A DNA stretch of 64,000 nt from Nonomuraea harbinensis (lineage in GTDB: Bacteria > Actinomycetota > Actinomycetes > Streptosporangiales > Streptosporangiaceae): assembly GCF_019396385.1 (NCBI RefSeq), contig NZ_JAHKRN010000025.1, forward strand, positions 1 to 64,000, written 5' to 3'. The notes beneath the pieces were generated by a model. The model was not told the origin of the DNA and ran no database searches. It worked only from the letters and a program-made list of their open reading frames with translations. Each line of letters starts with the position of its first letter. Within the stretch, counting starts at the first letter, position 1. This document shows, in pieces, positions 34,206 to 42,914 of the stretch. The position numbers and the translations under genes were made by a program.

Positions 34206-34278
34206 TAGGGCCGATGGGATTCGAACCCACACTGCCAGCCACCTAAAGACTGTGCCTCTGCCATTGGGCTACGGCCCC
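34206..34278 (-). tRNA. tRNA with anticodon UAG and short variable loop (Leu by anticodon, atypical)
   Basis: Cloverleaf parsed by eye: acceptor arms GGGGCCG/CGGCCCT (first pair G-U), D stem with AATGGCAG loop, anticodon stem CAGTC/GGCTG with loop TTTAGGT, a 5-nt variable loop, T stem GTGGG/CCCAT with TTCGAAT, discriminator A. The anticodon reads 5'-UAG-3' (CUA/CUN, leucine), yet leucine tRNAs normally carry a long variable arm, absent here. CCA is not encoded. Its 5' end overlaps the HNH gene by 10 nt. Whether it is charged with leucine is unknown. Confidence 0.8.
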
Positions 34279-34751
34279 TTCGCCTTTCCCCTGCCCGCGA
34301 AGTTGGCGGTCTGAGAATGGCAATTCGGACAGAGGAATCGCAAATTCTCCTGTCGATTGTCGAGCCAATCACCGTTGATGTGGTCGACATGGAGAGTGAG
34401 CGGCTTTCCCTGCCACGTGCCGTCAATCCTACAGCCTGCGCAGGCGTAGGGCAGCCCGGCTTCCCGCAACGCCCGGCGCAGCGCGGGCGCCTTCTCGCGG
34501 ATGGACGCCGGCGGGCGGAGGACGAGGATCTCCTGATAGGGGCGCAGAGTGGGAGATCTCCTGCCCTTGCCGTGCGCCCTCCCCACGAAATGGGAGGTGT
34601 CGATGGCGAAGTGCTTCAAGCGGCGGCTGATGTGTGCATGACTGCCGCCGGTCCATCTGATGCCGAGGCGGCGGAGCACGTCGGCAACGCTGAGAGAAGT
34701 CGCCGCCGCCTCGGCGAGCATCTCTCGCGTGTACTTCTGATAAGCGGCCAT
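34269..34751 (-). CDS. HNH endonuclease overlapping a tRNA
   Basis: 160 aa. The N-terminal 60 residues look like a helix-turn-helix (YTREMLAEAAATSLSVADVLRRLGIRWTGGS); the C-terminal HNH module has zinc Cys pairs (CAGC and CPNC) and catalytic HVDHINGDWLDNRQENLRFL. The TAG stop is part of the tRNA gene that starts at 34278. ATG 34751 is 6 nt after TAGCTT (with CTGAAA 17 bp further up), so the mRNA is probably leaderless and reads through into the tRNA. Possible mobile or homing origin. Confidence 0.85.
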   Translation of the reverse strand: MAAYQKYTREMLAEAAATSLSVADVLRRLGIRWTGGSHAHISRRLKHFAIDTSHFVGRAHGKGRRSPTLRPYQEILVLRPPASIREKAPALRRALREAGLPYACAGCRIDGTWQGKPLTLHVDHINGDWLDNRQENLRFLCPNCHSQTANFAGRGKAKGP

Positions 34752-34814
34752 GTCGTAAAGCTAGAAAAGCTGACCGACAGTTTCAGTGTTTGCGGACGAG
34801 CGAAGTCCTTTTGG

Positions 34815-35288
34815 TCAGGAAAGGCCGAGTTTCTTCTTGAGGCTTGCGACGTGGCCGGTGGCTCGCACGTTGTACAGCGCCTGTTCGATCTTTCCGTCGG
34901 GGTCGATGACGAAGGTGGAGCGGATGACGCCCTCGATCTCCTTGCCGTACAGCTTCTTGAGCCCGAACGCGCCGTACGCCTTGTGGATCTCCAGCTCGGG
35001 GTCCGACAGGAGCGGGAAGGTCAGGGCGTCGCGTTCGGCGAACTTGGCGAGTTTGGCGGGCTTGTCCTTGGAGACGCCGAGGACGACGTAGCCCTCGTCG
35101 GTGAGCCGGCCGAGGTTGTCGCGGAAGTCGCAGGCCTGTTTGGTGCAGCCGGGTGTCATGGCGGCGGGGTAGAAGTAGAGGATCACGCGCTTGCCGCGGT
35201 GGTCGGCGAGAGAGACGCTGCCGCCGTCGGAGGTGGGCAGCGTGAACTCGGGCGCGGCGTCGCCGGGCGCGAGCTTGGATTCGGTCAT
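34815..35288 (-). CDS. bcp: Peroxiredoxin of the BCP family
   Basis: 157 aa thioredoxin-fold peroxidase. Peroxidatic Cys in TPGCTKQACDFRDN; the second Cys four residues later fits an atypical 2-Cys mechanism. The usual APEFTLPTSDGGSVSLADHRGKRVILYFYP start and the STFVIDPDGKI end are present. It reduces peroxides with thioredoxin. Monocistronic; the adjacent DUF3618 gene is divergent. Confidence 0.93.
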   Translation of the reverse strand: MTESKLAPGDAAPEFTLPTSDGGSVSLADHRGKRVILYFYPAAMTPGCTKQACDFRDNLGRLTDEGYVVLGVSKDKPAKLAKFAERDALTFPLLSDPELEIHKAYGAFGLKKLYGKEIEGVIRSTFVIDPDGKIEQALYNVRATGHVASLKKKLGLS

Positions 35289-35400
35289 CAGGTCCTCCCG
35301 TGGTTCTCCTGGAGAACCTACCGGCCGGGCTGGCGTGCCGTCCGGGGTGATGACCTGACAGACTGATCGTCACGAGCAGGAGCGCGCCGGAAGGAGAGTC

Positions 35401-35730
35401 ATGGCTGACACCGATCCTGATGAGCTGGAGCGGCGGATCGCGCGGACGCGCGCGGAGTTGGCGCAGACGGTGGATGCCATCGCCGACCGGGTGAGCCCGA
35501 AGCGGGTCGCCGAGCGCACGGTGGCGGATGTGAAGACCAGGGCGGGCAACCTGGTGGCGCAGGTGAGTGACGCGCTGGGCATGTCGCCGCGGCCGGTGGA
35601 GCTGGGGCAGGACCCTGAGCGGCTGTGGGACGAGGAGCCGCCGGATCTGGCCCCGGTGCTGATCGGGGTGGGCGCGGTGCTGGTGCTGGGGGCGGCCGTG
35701 GTGCTGTGGCGGCGGCGCAGGCGCCGGTAG
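35401..35730 (+). CDS. DUF3618 family membrane protein
   Basis: 109 aa. It starts DPDELERRIARTRAELAQTVDAIADRVSPKRVAE, the DUF3618 signature (amphipathic helices), and ends with one membrane helix (VLIGVGAVLVLGAAVVLWRRRR). GGAAGGAG is 6 nt upstream of the ATG. The family usually accompanies phage-shock-like or cell-envelope genes; the role is unknown. Confidence 0.85.
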   Translation: MADTDPDELERRIARTRAELAQTVDAIADRVSPKRVAERTVADVKTRAGNLVAQVSDALGMSPRPVELGQDPERLWDEEPPDLAPVLIGVGAVLVLGAAVVLWRRRRRR

Positions 35731-35760
35731 CGGTCAAAGGAACACGGCGGCGGTAAGCGG

Positions 35761-36951
35761 TCAGAGGAACGTCCTGCCCTCGCCGCGGTAGGTCGGCACG
35801 GATTCCACGACGGTGTCGCCGTCGACGAGGTGGAGGGTGTCGAAGCGCTCGCACAGCTCGCCCGCCTTGGCGTGCCTGAACCAGACGCGGTCGCCGACGC
35901 GCAGGTCCTCGGCGGCCTGGCCGGTGAGGGGGGTCTGCACCTCGCCCGCGCCCTCGTCGCGGCTGTAGCGCAGGCCGGCGGGCAGGTACGGCTGGGGCGC
36001 GCGGCCGGTCCCCGGGGGGCCGGAGGCGATGTAGCCGCCGCCGAGCACGGTCACGGTGTCAGGTGAGGGACGGCGCACGACGGGGAGCGCGAACATCGCG
36101 GCGGGGTGGCCGGTGAAGCCGCGGTAGAAGTCGAACAACCTCGGGTGGAAGAGCCCGGATCCGGCGGCGACCTCGGTGACGGCCTTCTCGCGTACGGTGC
36201 GTTCGATGGAGCCGGTGCCGCCGCCGTTGACGAACTCGAGGTCGGCGACCTGGCGGACCGCGTTGACGATGCGGCCGCGGCGCAGCACGAGCTCTCTGGC
36301 CGAGAGGGTCTGCATGAGCCGCACGACGCGGCCGTAGGCGGCGCTCTGGGGGGCGTCGCCGACGCCGGCGATCTGGGCCTCGTACGCGAGCAGTCCGGCC
36401 AGCCGGTAGCCGGGGCGTTTGGCGATGTCGGCGGCCAGGCGGGCGGCCTGGTCGGCGTCGCGGACGGGGGAGCGCAGCGCGCCGGCCCTGAACCGGCCGC
36501 CGAGGGCGACGAAGCCGGCGTCGATGTCGAGGCAGAGCCGGATCTCGTGCCGGGGGTGGACTCCGGAGAGCGCCTGGTCCAGGTAGGCGAGGTGGTCGGC
36601 CGAGTCGACGGTGATCGTGATGTGCCGGGCGGCGTCGGCGTCCGCGGCCAGGGCGGCGAGGGCCTGCCGGTCGGCGGTGGGGTAGGCGACGAGGATGTCG
36701 GTGCGGCCTCGCGACGCGAGCCAGAGCGCCTCGGGGAGGGTGAACGCCATCAGGCCGCGGAAGCCGTCGAGGGCCAGCACCCGCTCCAGCACCGGCCGGG
36801 ATCGGAGTGATTTGGTGGCCACCCTGATCGGCTTGCCCGCGGCCCGGCGCACCATGCTCGCGGCGTTGGCGCGCATCGCGGCCAGGTCGAGGATGGCGAA
36901 CGGCGGCTCGAGCGCGGCGGTGGCACGGTCGTAGCGCTGGCGGTCGTCCAT
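35761..36951 (-). CDS. D-threonine aldolase / alanine-racemase-fold PLP enzyme
   Basis: 396 aa. N-terminal TIM-barrel with the PLP Lys in RVATKSLRSRPVLE, followed by a D-Ser dehydratase-like C-terminal domain with the zinc-type His/Cys residues near the end (WFRHAKAGELCERFDTLHLVDGD). It likely splits or dehydrates D-3-hydroxy amino acids. ATG 36951 is 6 nt after TACGCT, a leaderless promoter. Divergent from the DUF6286 gene. Confidence 0.8.
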   Translation of the reverse strand: MDDRQRYDRATAALEPPFAILDLAAMRANAASMVRRAAGKPIRVATKSLRSRPVLERVLALDGFRGLMAFTLPEALWLASRGRTDILVAYPTADRQALAALAADADAARHITITVDSADHLAYLDQALSGVHPRHEIRLCLDIDAGFVALGGRFRAGALRSPVRDADQAARLAADIAKRPGYRLAGLLAYEAQIAGVGDAPQSAAYGRVVRLMQTLSARELVLRRGRIVNAVRQVADLEFVNGGGTGSIERTVREKAVTEVAAGSGLFHPRLFDFYRGFTGHPAAMFALPVVRRPSPDTVTVLGGGYIASGPPGTGRAPQPYLPAGLRYSRDEGAGEVQTPLTGQAAEDLRVGDRVWFRHAKAGELCERFDTLHLVDGDTVVESVPTYRGEGRTFL

Positions 36952-37080
36952 ACCGGCAGCGTAACGGCATAACCGGCAATTGAACATGAGGCTGATTCGC
37001 ATTGATCGCGTGGCCCGTAATGATCCTGCAAACGGGCGGCGGGGACACGGTCGAGCGGGAGCCTCGCCCGTGTACCTCTG

Positions 37081-37689
37081 ATGGTTGTGATGACCACGCT
37101 CCAGCAGCTTCTGCCCGGTACCTCCGCCACGGTGCGCGACTCCCCGGTCCGCAGATCCCGCCGGGTGCTCCGGCCGGCCAGAACGCCCGCCGGTGTGGCC
37201 GTGGCGGCGCTGCTGACCGCCGGGCTCGGGCTCCTCGCCGCGGAGATCGTCGCGGGCCTGTGGGCCCGGCCCCTGGGCCTGGTGCCGATCGACGAGGCCG
37301 CCGCGCTGGCGTCCGCGTCGTCGTGGAAGGATCTGTCGGCGCCCGCGCTGGGGGTCGCGGGCCTGGGCGTGGGCCTGCTCCTGCTGGCGGTGCTGCCGGG
37401 CCGGTGCAGGCTCGTACCCGTGGAGACCACGGACCCGCTGATCGTCATCGGCATCACCCGCTCCGGCCTGCGCCGCACGCTGCGCGAGGTCGCGCGGCAG
37501 GCCGACGGGGTGGACCGGGTCAGGGTACGGCTGCGCAGGCGGCGCATCGAGGTCACCGTGGTGACCGGCCCCGAGTCGTCGGGCGCGATGCTCAGGCAGG
37601 TGGGCACCGCGGTGGGCGACCGGCTGGCGGGGCTGGGCACGCTCGGCACGGGTGAGGTCGTGGTGCGGCTGCGCAGGAAGGGGCTGTGA
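37081..37689 (+). CDS. DUF6286 family membrane protein
   Basis: 202 aa. Two membrane segments (AVAALLTAGLGLLAAEIVAGLWA and GVAGLGVGLLLLAVL), then a basic cytoplasmic domain with GITRSGLRRTLREVARQADGVDRVRVRLRRRR, resembling the DNA/membrane-binding part of Asp23-related proteins. It is the usual neighbour of AmaP genes; ATG 37090 is a possible later start. Its stop overlaps the next start. Confidence 0.75.
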   Translation: MVVMTTLQQLLPGTSATVRDSPVRRSRRVLRPARTPAGVAVAALLTAGLGLLAAEIVAGLWARPLGLVPIDEAAALASASSWKDLSAPALGVAGLGVGLLLLAVLPGRCRLVPVETTDPLIVIGITRSGLRRTLREVARQADGVDRVRVRLRRRRIEVTVVTGPESSGAMLRQVGTAVGDRLAGLGTLGTGEVVVRLRRKGL

Positions 37690-38198
37690 TGCGGCAGTAC
37701 GGAGGCAACCGCCTGGGGCTGGCCGTGGTGGGCGCGGTGCTGCTGATCGCCGGCGGCTTCGCCTGGCTGCGCGGCCAGGGCCATCTGCGCGGGCTGTCGC
37801 CGCGGGCCAGGGTGCTGCCGGAGCGCACCGCCGACGCTCTGAGCGGGCAGCCGTGGGTGCCGTGGCTGGTGGCGCTGGTGCTGGTGGTGCTCGCGCTGGT
37901 GACGCTCCGGTGGCTGCTGCTGAGCCTCGGCTGGGGCCGGTTCGGGACGCGGTCCGGCACGGGCACGGCGATGCTCTGCGTGGGCCTCAAGGACGTGGAA
38001 GGGCTGTCGCGGGCGGCGGTGCGGGTGCTCGGCGAGCTGGAAGGCACGGCCCGGCTGCGGATCTCGCTCTCCTGCCCGCCGGGGGCGGACGTGGGCGCGG
38101 TGGTGGGCAAGCTGGACCGGGAGATCGTCGGCCGCATCCGGCGTGAGGTCCGCGACGACGAGCTGGGCGCGGTGGTCCGCATTCACGTCCGTCGCTAG
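37689..38198 (+). CDS. amaP: Alkaline shock response membrane anchor AmaP
   Basis: 169 aa. Two membrane helices (GLAVVGAVLLIAGGFAWL and WLVALVLVVLALVTLRWLLLSLG), then a cytoplasmic domain. In the family this protein anchors Asp23 to the membrane. An Asp23/Gls24 gene is expected just upstream in most genomes but is absent from this window. Confidence 0.8.
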   Translation: MRQYGGNRLGLAVVGAVLLIAGGFAWLRGQGHLRGLSPRARVLPERTADALSGQPWVPWLVALVLVVLALVTLRWLLLSLGWGRFGTRSGTGTAMLCVGLKDVEGLSRAAVRVLGELEGTARLRISLSCPPGADVGAVVGKLDREIVGRIRREVRDDELGAVVRIHVRR

Positions 38199-38235
38199 AC
38201 CTCACACTGCCTGGGATCCGGCCGTCCGAAGCGTC

Positions 38236-39612
<1,377 letters not shown>

Positions 39613-39636
39613 TGATGTGCGCCTTTCACGCGCGGG

Positions 39637-39662
39637 GCCGGGGCCCGGTGCCGGGCCCCGGC
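39637..39662 (-). terminator. Hairpin between gcvH and sdaA
   Basis: Perfect 12-bp stem (GCCGGGGCCCGG and complement) with 2-nt loop. It could attenuate transcription of sdaA relative to gcvTH, or just stabilise the upstream mRNA. No U-tract. Confidence 0.55.
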
Positions 39663-39669
39663 GGGTGGG

Positions 39670-40059
39670 TCAGGACTCGCCCGAGGTGAGGGCGGCGTAC
39701 TCCTCGGCGGAGAGCAGGTCGGCGGCGTCGCCGTCGGCGCGCACCTTGAACATCCAGCCCTCGCCGTACGGGTCGCTGTTGGCCAGCGACGGGTCGTCCA
39801 CCAGGGTCTGGTTGACCTCGACCACCTCGCCGCCGACAGGCGTGTAGATGTCGCTCACGGACTTGGTGGACTCGACCTCGCCGATCGAGTCCCCGGCTTC
39901 CACGGTCGAGCCGACCTCCGGGAGCTGCACGTAGACCACGTCACCGAGGGCCTCGGCGGCGAAGGCCGTGATGCCGACCGTGGCGACCAGGCCGTCCTCC
40001 AGGCCGGAGATCCACTCGTGCTCCTTGGTGTAGCTCAGGTCGTCAGGGATGTTGCTCAC
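39670..40059 (-). CDS. gcvH: Glycine cleavage system H protein
   Basis: 129 aa lipoyl carrier. Lipoylated Lys in GEVESTKSVSDIYTPVGGEVVEVN. AGGAGG is 6 nt upstream of GTG 40059, which overlaps the gcvT stop by 4 nt. Shuttles the aminomethyl group between P, T and L proteins; no gcvP lies in this window. Confidence 0.95.
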   Translation of the reverse strand: MSNIPDDLSYTKEHEWISGLEDGLVATVGITAFAAEALGDVVYVQLPEVGSTVEAGDSIGEVESTKSVSDIYTPVGGEVVEVNQTLVDDPSLANSDPYGEGWMFKVRADGDAADLLSAEEYAALTSGES

Positions 40060-41147
40060 TTGTTCCTCCTGTAGAAGGGCAGCTCGACCACGTCCACGGG
40101 TTCTTGCCTGCCCCTGATGTCGACGGCCAGACCTTCGCCGGCGTCGATGCCGGCGTCGACGTAGGCCAGCGCGATGGGCTTGCCCAGCGTCTGTGAGGGC
40201 GCGCCGCTGGTGACCTCGCCGACGACGGCACCGTCCTTGGTCACCGGGTATCCGTGGCGGGGCACCCGGCGGCCGCGCGCGACCAGCCCGGTCAGGCGGC
40301 GCCGCGGCGGGGTGTCCTTGACCGCCTCCAGCGCCGACCTGCCCACGAAGTCGCCCGGCTTGTCGAATTTCACCACCCTGCCCATCCCCGCGTCGAACGG
40401 GGTCAGCTCCGCGCTCAGCTCGTTGCCGTACAGCGGCATGCCCGCCTCCAGGCGGAGCGTGTCACGGCTGGACAGCCCGGCCGGCTTCAGCCCGTACGGT
40501 TCGCCGGCGGCGGTCAGCGCGTGCCACAGCGGCACCGCGTCCTGGACGGCCACGAACAGCTCGAAGCCGTCCTCGCCGGTGTAGCCGGTGCGGGCGATGA
40601 GCGCCTCCCGCCCGTCGACCCTGCCGGGCAGGCCGGTGTAGTACTTGAGCCCGGCCAGGTCGGCGTCGGTGAGGGTGGCGAGGATCTCCTGGGAGCGCGG
40701 GCCCTGGACGGCGATGAGGGCGTACTCGTCGGAGCGGTCCTCGACCCGCGCGTCGTACGCCTTGGCACGGGTCATCAGCTCGTCCGCGACCTTGCCCGCG
40801 TTCGAGGCGTTGGCCACGACCATGAACTCCTCGTCGCCGAGCCGGTAGACGATGAGGTCGTCCAGCACCCCGCCGCGCTCGTCGACGATCATCGTGTAGC
40901 GCGCCCGCCCGGTCGCCAGCGCCGACAGGTGTCCCACCAGGGCGTAGTCCAGGGCGTCCGCCGCCTGCGGGCCGGTGAGGAAGATCTCCCCCATGTGCGA
41001 CAGGTCGAAGAGCCCGGCCGCCTGGCGGACCGCGTTGTGCTCCGCGGACTCGCTGCCGTAGCGCAGCGGCATGAGCCAGCCGGCGAAGTCGGTCAGGGTG
41101 GCGCCGAGAGACTCGTGCACGTCTCTCAGCGGCGTCGGTCGTGACAT
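40056..41147 (-). CDS. gcvT: Glycine cleavage system aminomethyltransferase
   Basis: 363 aa. T protein transferring the aminomethyl carbon to tetrahydrofolate. Motifs: LYDLSHMGEI-like GLFDLSHMGEIFLTGPQA, LIVYRLGDEEFMVVANASNAGK, RTGYTGEDGFELF, RLEAGMPLYGNELS. First gene of the riboswitch-led operon; GAGG upstream of the ATG. Confidence 0.95.
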   Translation of the reverse strand: MSRPTPLRDVHESLGATLTDFAGWLMPLRYGSESAEHNAVRQAAGLFDLSHMGEIFLTGPQAADALDYALVGHLSALATGRARYTMIVDERGGVLDDLIVYRLGDEEFMVVANASNAGKVADELMTRAKAYDARVEDRSDEYALIAVQGPRSQEILATLTDADLAGLKYYTGLPGRVDGREALIARTGYTGEDGFELFVAVQDAVPLWHALTAAGEPYGLKPAGLSSRDTLRLEAGMPLYGNELSAELTPFDAGMGRVVKFDKPGDFVGRSALEAVKDTPPRRRLTGLVARGRRVPRHGYPVTKDGAVVGEVTSGAPSQTLGKPIALAYVDAGIDAGEGLAVDIRGRQEPVDVVELPFYRRNK

Positions 41148-41180
41148 GTCGCACCTCAGGACAGGATCGGATGCCGGGAT

Positions 41181-41372
41181 CCTCCCCCTCTGTCGTCGGT
41201 GCCTGAGAGCTTCACCCGGCTTTTTTTCCGGACTTTCACCTTCGGCGAGGTCGCGCGGACCTGCTTTCCAGAGGACACCTCGGCCGTACGGTCCTTTGCC
41301 TTGAGAGGTTCGCGGGGAGGGCTTGCTCCTTCAGGGGCCCCGACCGGCTGTCAGGGCGCTCTCCCGCACGGC
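41181..41372 (-). promoter_or_regulatory. Tandem glycine riboswitch
   Basis: Upstream of gcvT on its strand. The first aptamer starts GCGGGAGAGCGC and contains GAAGGAGCAA and AACCTCTCAAGGCA; the second contains CGCCGAAGGTGAAA, AGCTCTCAGGCAC and ends GACAGAGGGGGAGG. These are the conserved blocks of the two glycine aptamers. In actinobacteria it normally switches on glycine cleavage when glycine is high. Confidence 0.9.
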
Positions 41373-41390
41373 TTCGACGGTGATGTGGCA

Positions 41391-41419
41391 AGCCTAATGG
41401 CCTTCGGGGTGAATTGTCG
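41391..41419 (-). promoter_or_regulatory. Promoter of the gcvT-gcvH-sdaA operon
   Basis: -35 CGACAA (41414-41419), 17-bp spacer, -10 TAGGCT (41391-41396), transcription start near 41385 just upstream of the riboswitch. It overlaps the last codons of the upstream amidohydrolase gene. Confidence 0.6.
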
Positions 41420-42149
41420 CGTCCGCGAACTCCGCGGCGTGCGCGGCCAGAGCGTTCGCGACTAGGGCTTCGAAGAGGGCACCGTCGTCGGCGGCCTCCG
41501 GGTGCCACTGGACGGCGACGGCGAACGGGTGGGAGTCGAGCTCCACGGCCTCGATCGTGCCGTCCTCGGAGGTGGCCGTCACCGTCAGGCCCGTGCCGAG
41601 GCGGTCGACGGCCTGGTGGTGGTAGTGGGGCACGGTGATCGGGGCGCCGCCGAGGATCTTGGCGAGCTTGCTGCCGGCGGCGGGGCGCACGGGGAGGGGG
41701 CCGAACCGGCCGGGGGCGGGGGAGTGGCCGGTGTGGCCGACGACGTCGGGGAGGTGCTGGTGGAGGGTGCCGCCCAGGGCGATGTTGAGGACCTGGAGAC
41801 CCCGGCAGACGCCCAGGAAGGGGGTCCGGGCTTCGAGGGCCGCGGTCATCAGGGCGAACTCGGCGGTGTCACGAAATTTCCGGATGTAGTCGGTGTGGGG
41901 GTGGGGCGACGCGCCGTACCGGTCCGGGTCGATGTCCCCGCCGCCCGCCAGGATCAGCCCGTCCAGCCGGGTCACCAGCGCAGCCGGATCGCCCGCCGGC
42001 GGGATGAGCACCGGCTGCCCGCCCGCCCGCGTCACCTGCTCCACGTACATGTACGGCAGCAGCGCCACGGGCAGGTCCCACACCGTGAACCGCGCGGGCT
42101 CGACGTAGGTGCTGACACCGATGACGGGCCGACTAATGGGCCGGCTCAC
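41394..42149 (-). CDS. Class I glutamine amidotransferase-like gamma-glutamyl hydrolase (PuuD-like)
   Basis: 251 aa. Catalytic Cys in FLGVCRGLQVLNIALGG and the His-x-Glu in VQWHPEA; DGLILAGGGDIDP is the family oxyanion region. PuuD-like enzymes release free acid from gamma-glutamylated intermediates. GTG 42149 overlaps the SDR stop (GTGA). It ends the four-gene operon that begins with the GlnA-like gene. Confidence 0.88.
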   Translation of the reverse strand: MSRPISRPVIGVSTYVEPARFTVWDLPVALLPYMYVEQVTRAGGQPVLIPPAGDPAALVTRLDGLILAGGGDIDPDRYGASPHPHTDYIRKFRDTAEFALMTAALEARTPFLGVCRGLQVLNIALGGTLHQHLPDVVGHTGHSPAPGRFGPLPVRPAAGSKLAKILGGAPITVPHYHHQAVDRLGTGLTVTATSEDGTIEAVELDSHPFAVAVQWHPEAADDGALFEALVANALAAHAAEFADATIHPEGH

Positions 42150-42910
42150 AGCGGCGTCACGTACGCGCCGGAGATCCCCCCGTCGACCAGGAACTGCGAC
42201 GCCGTGATGAACGACGCGTCGTCGCTGGCCAGGAAGGCGGCCGCGGCCGCGATCTCCGACGCCTCGGCGAAGCGGCCGAGCGGCACGTGCACCAGCCGCC
42301 GCTGCGCCCGCTCGGGGTCCTTGGCGAACAGCTCCTGGAGCAGCGGCGTGTTGACCGGCCCCGGGCACAGCGCGTTGACCCGGATGCCCTCGCGGGCGAA
42401 CTGCACCCCCAGCTCGCGCGACATGGCCAGCACCCCGCCCTTGGAAGCGGTGTAGGAGATCTGCGAGGTCGCCGACCCCATGACGGCCACGAACGAGGCG
42501 GTGTTGATGATCGAGCCCTTGCCCTGGCGGCGCATGTAGCCGATGGCGTGCCTGCAGCACAGGTAGACGCTGGTCAGGTTGACCTCCTGGACCCGGCGCC
42601 AGGCGTCGATGCCGGTCTCCAGGATGGAGTCGTCGTCGGGCGGCGAGATGCCCGCGTTGTTGAACGCGACGTCCACGCTCCCGTAGGTCTCGAACGCGGT
42701 CTCGTACATCCGCGCCACGTCGTCCTCGCTGGTCACGTCGGCCTTGACGAACAGGCCGCCGACCTCGGTGGCGGCCTTGGCGCCCGCCTCCTCGTCGATG
42801 TCGACGCAGACGACCTTGGCGCCCTCCTCGGCGAACCGGTGCGCGGTGGCCAGGCCGATGCCGCTGCCCGCTCCGGTGATGACGGCCACGCGGTCCAGCA
42901 AACGCTGCAT
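42146..42910 (-). CDS. Short-chain dehydrogenase/reductase
   Basis: 254 aa. NAD(P)-binding ITGAGSGIGLATA, structural NNAG in FNNAGISPP, catalytic Ser/Tyr-Lys in NTASFVAV and SYTASKGG, then the LCPGPVNTPL substrate loop. Probably oxidises or reduces an alcohol/keto intermediate of the gamma-glutamyl pathway. The start is 4 bp after the aldehyde dehydrogenase stop; tight operon. Confidence 0.9.
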   Translation of the reverse strand: MQRLLDRVAVITGAGSGIGLATAHRFAEEGAKVVCVDIDEEAGAKAATEVGGLFVKADVTSEDDVARMYETAFETYGSVDVAFNNAGISPPDDDSILETGIDAWRRVQEVNLTSVYLCCRHAIGYMRRQGKGSIINTASFVAVMGSATSQISYTASKGGVLAMSRELGVQFAREGIRVNALCPGPVNTPLLQELFAKDPERAQRRLVHVPLGRFAEASEIAAAAAFLASDDASFITASQFLVDGGISGAYVTPL

Positions 42911-42914
42911 AGGG

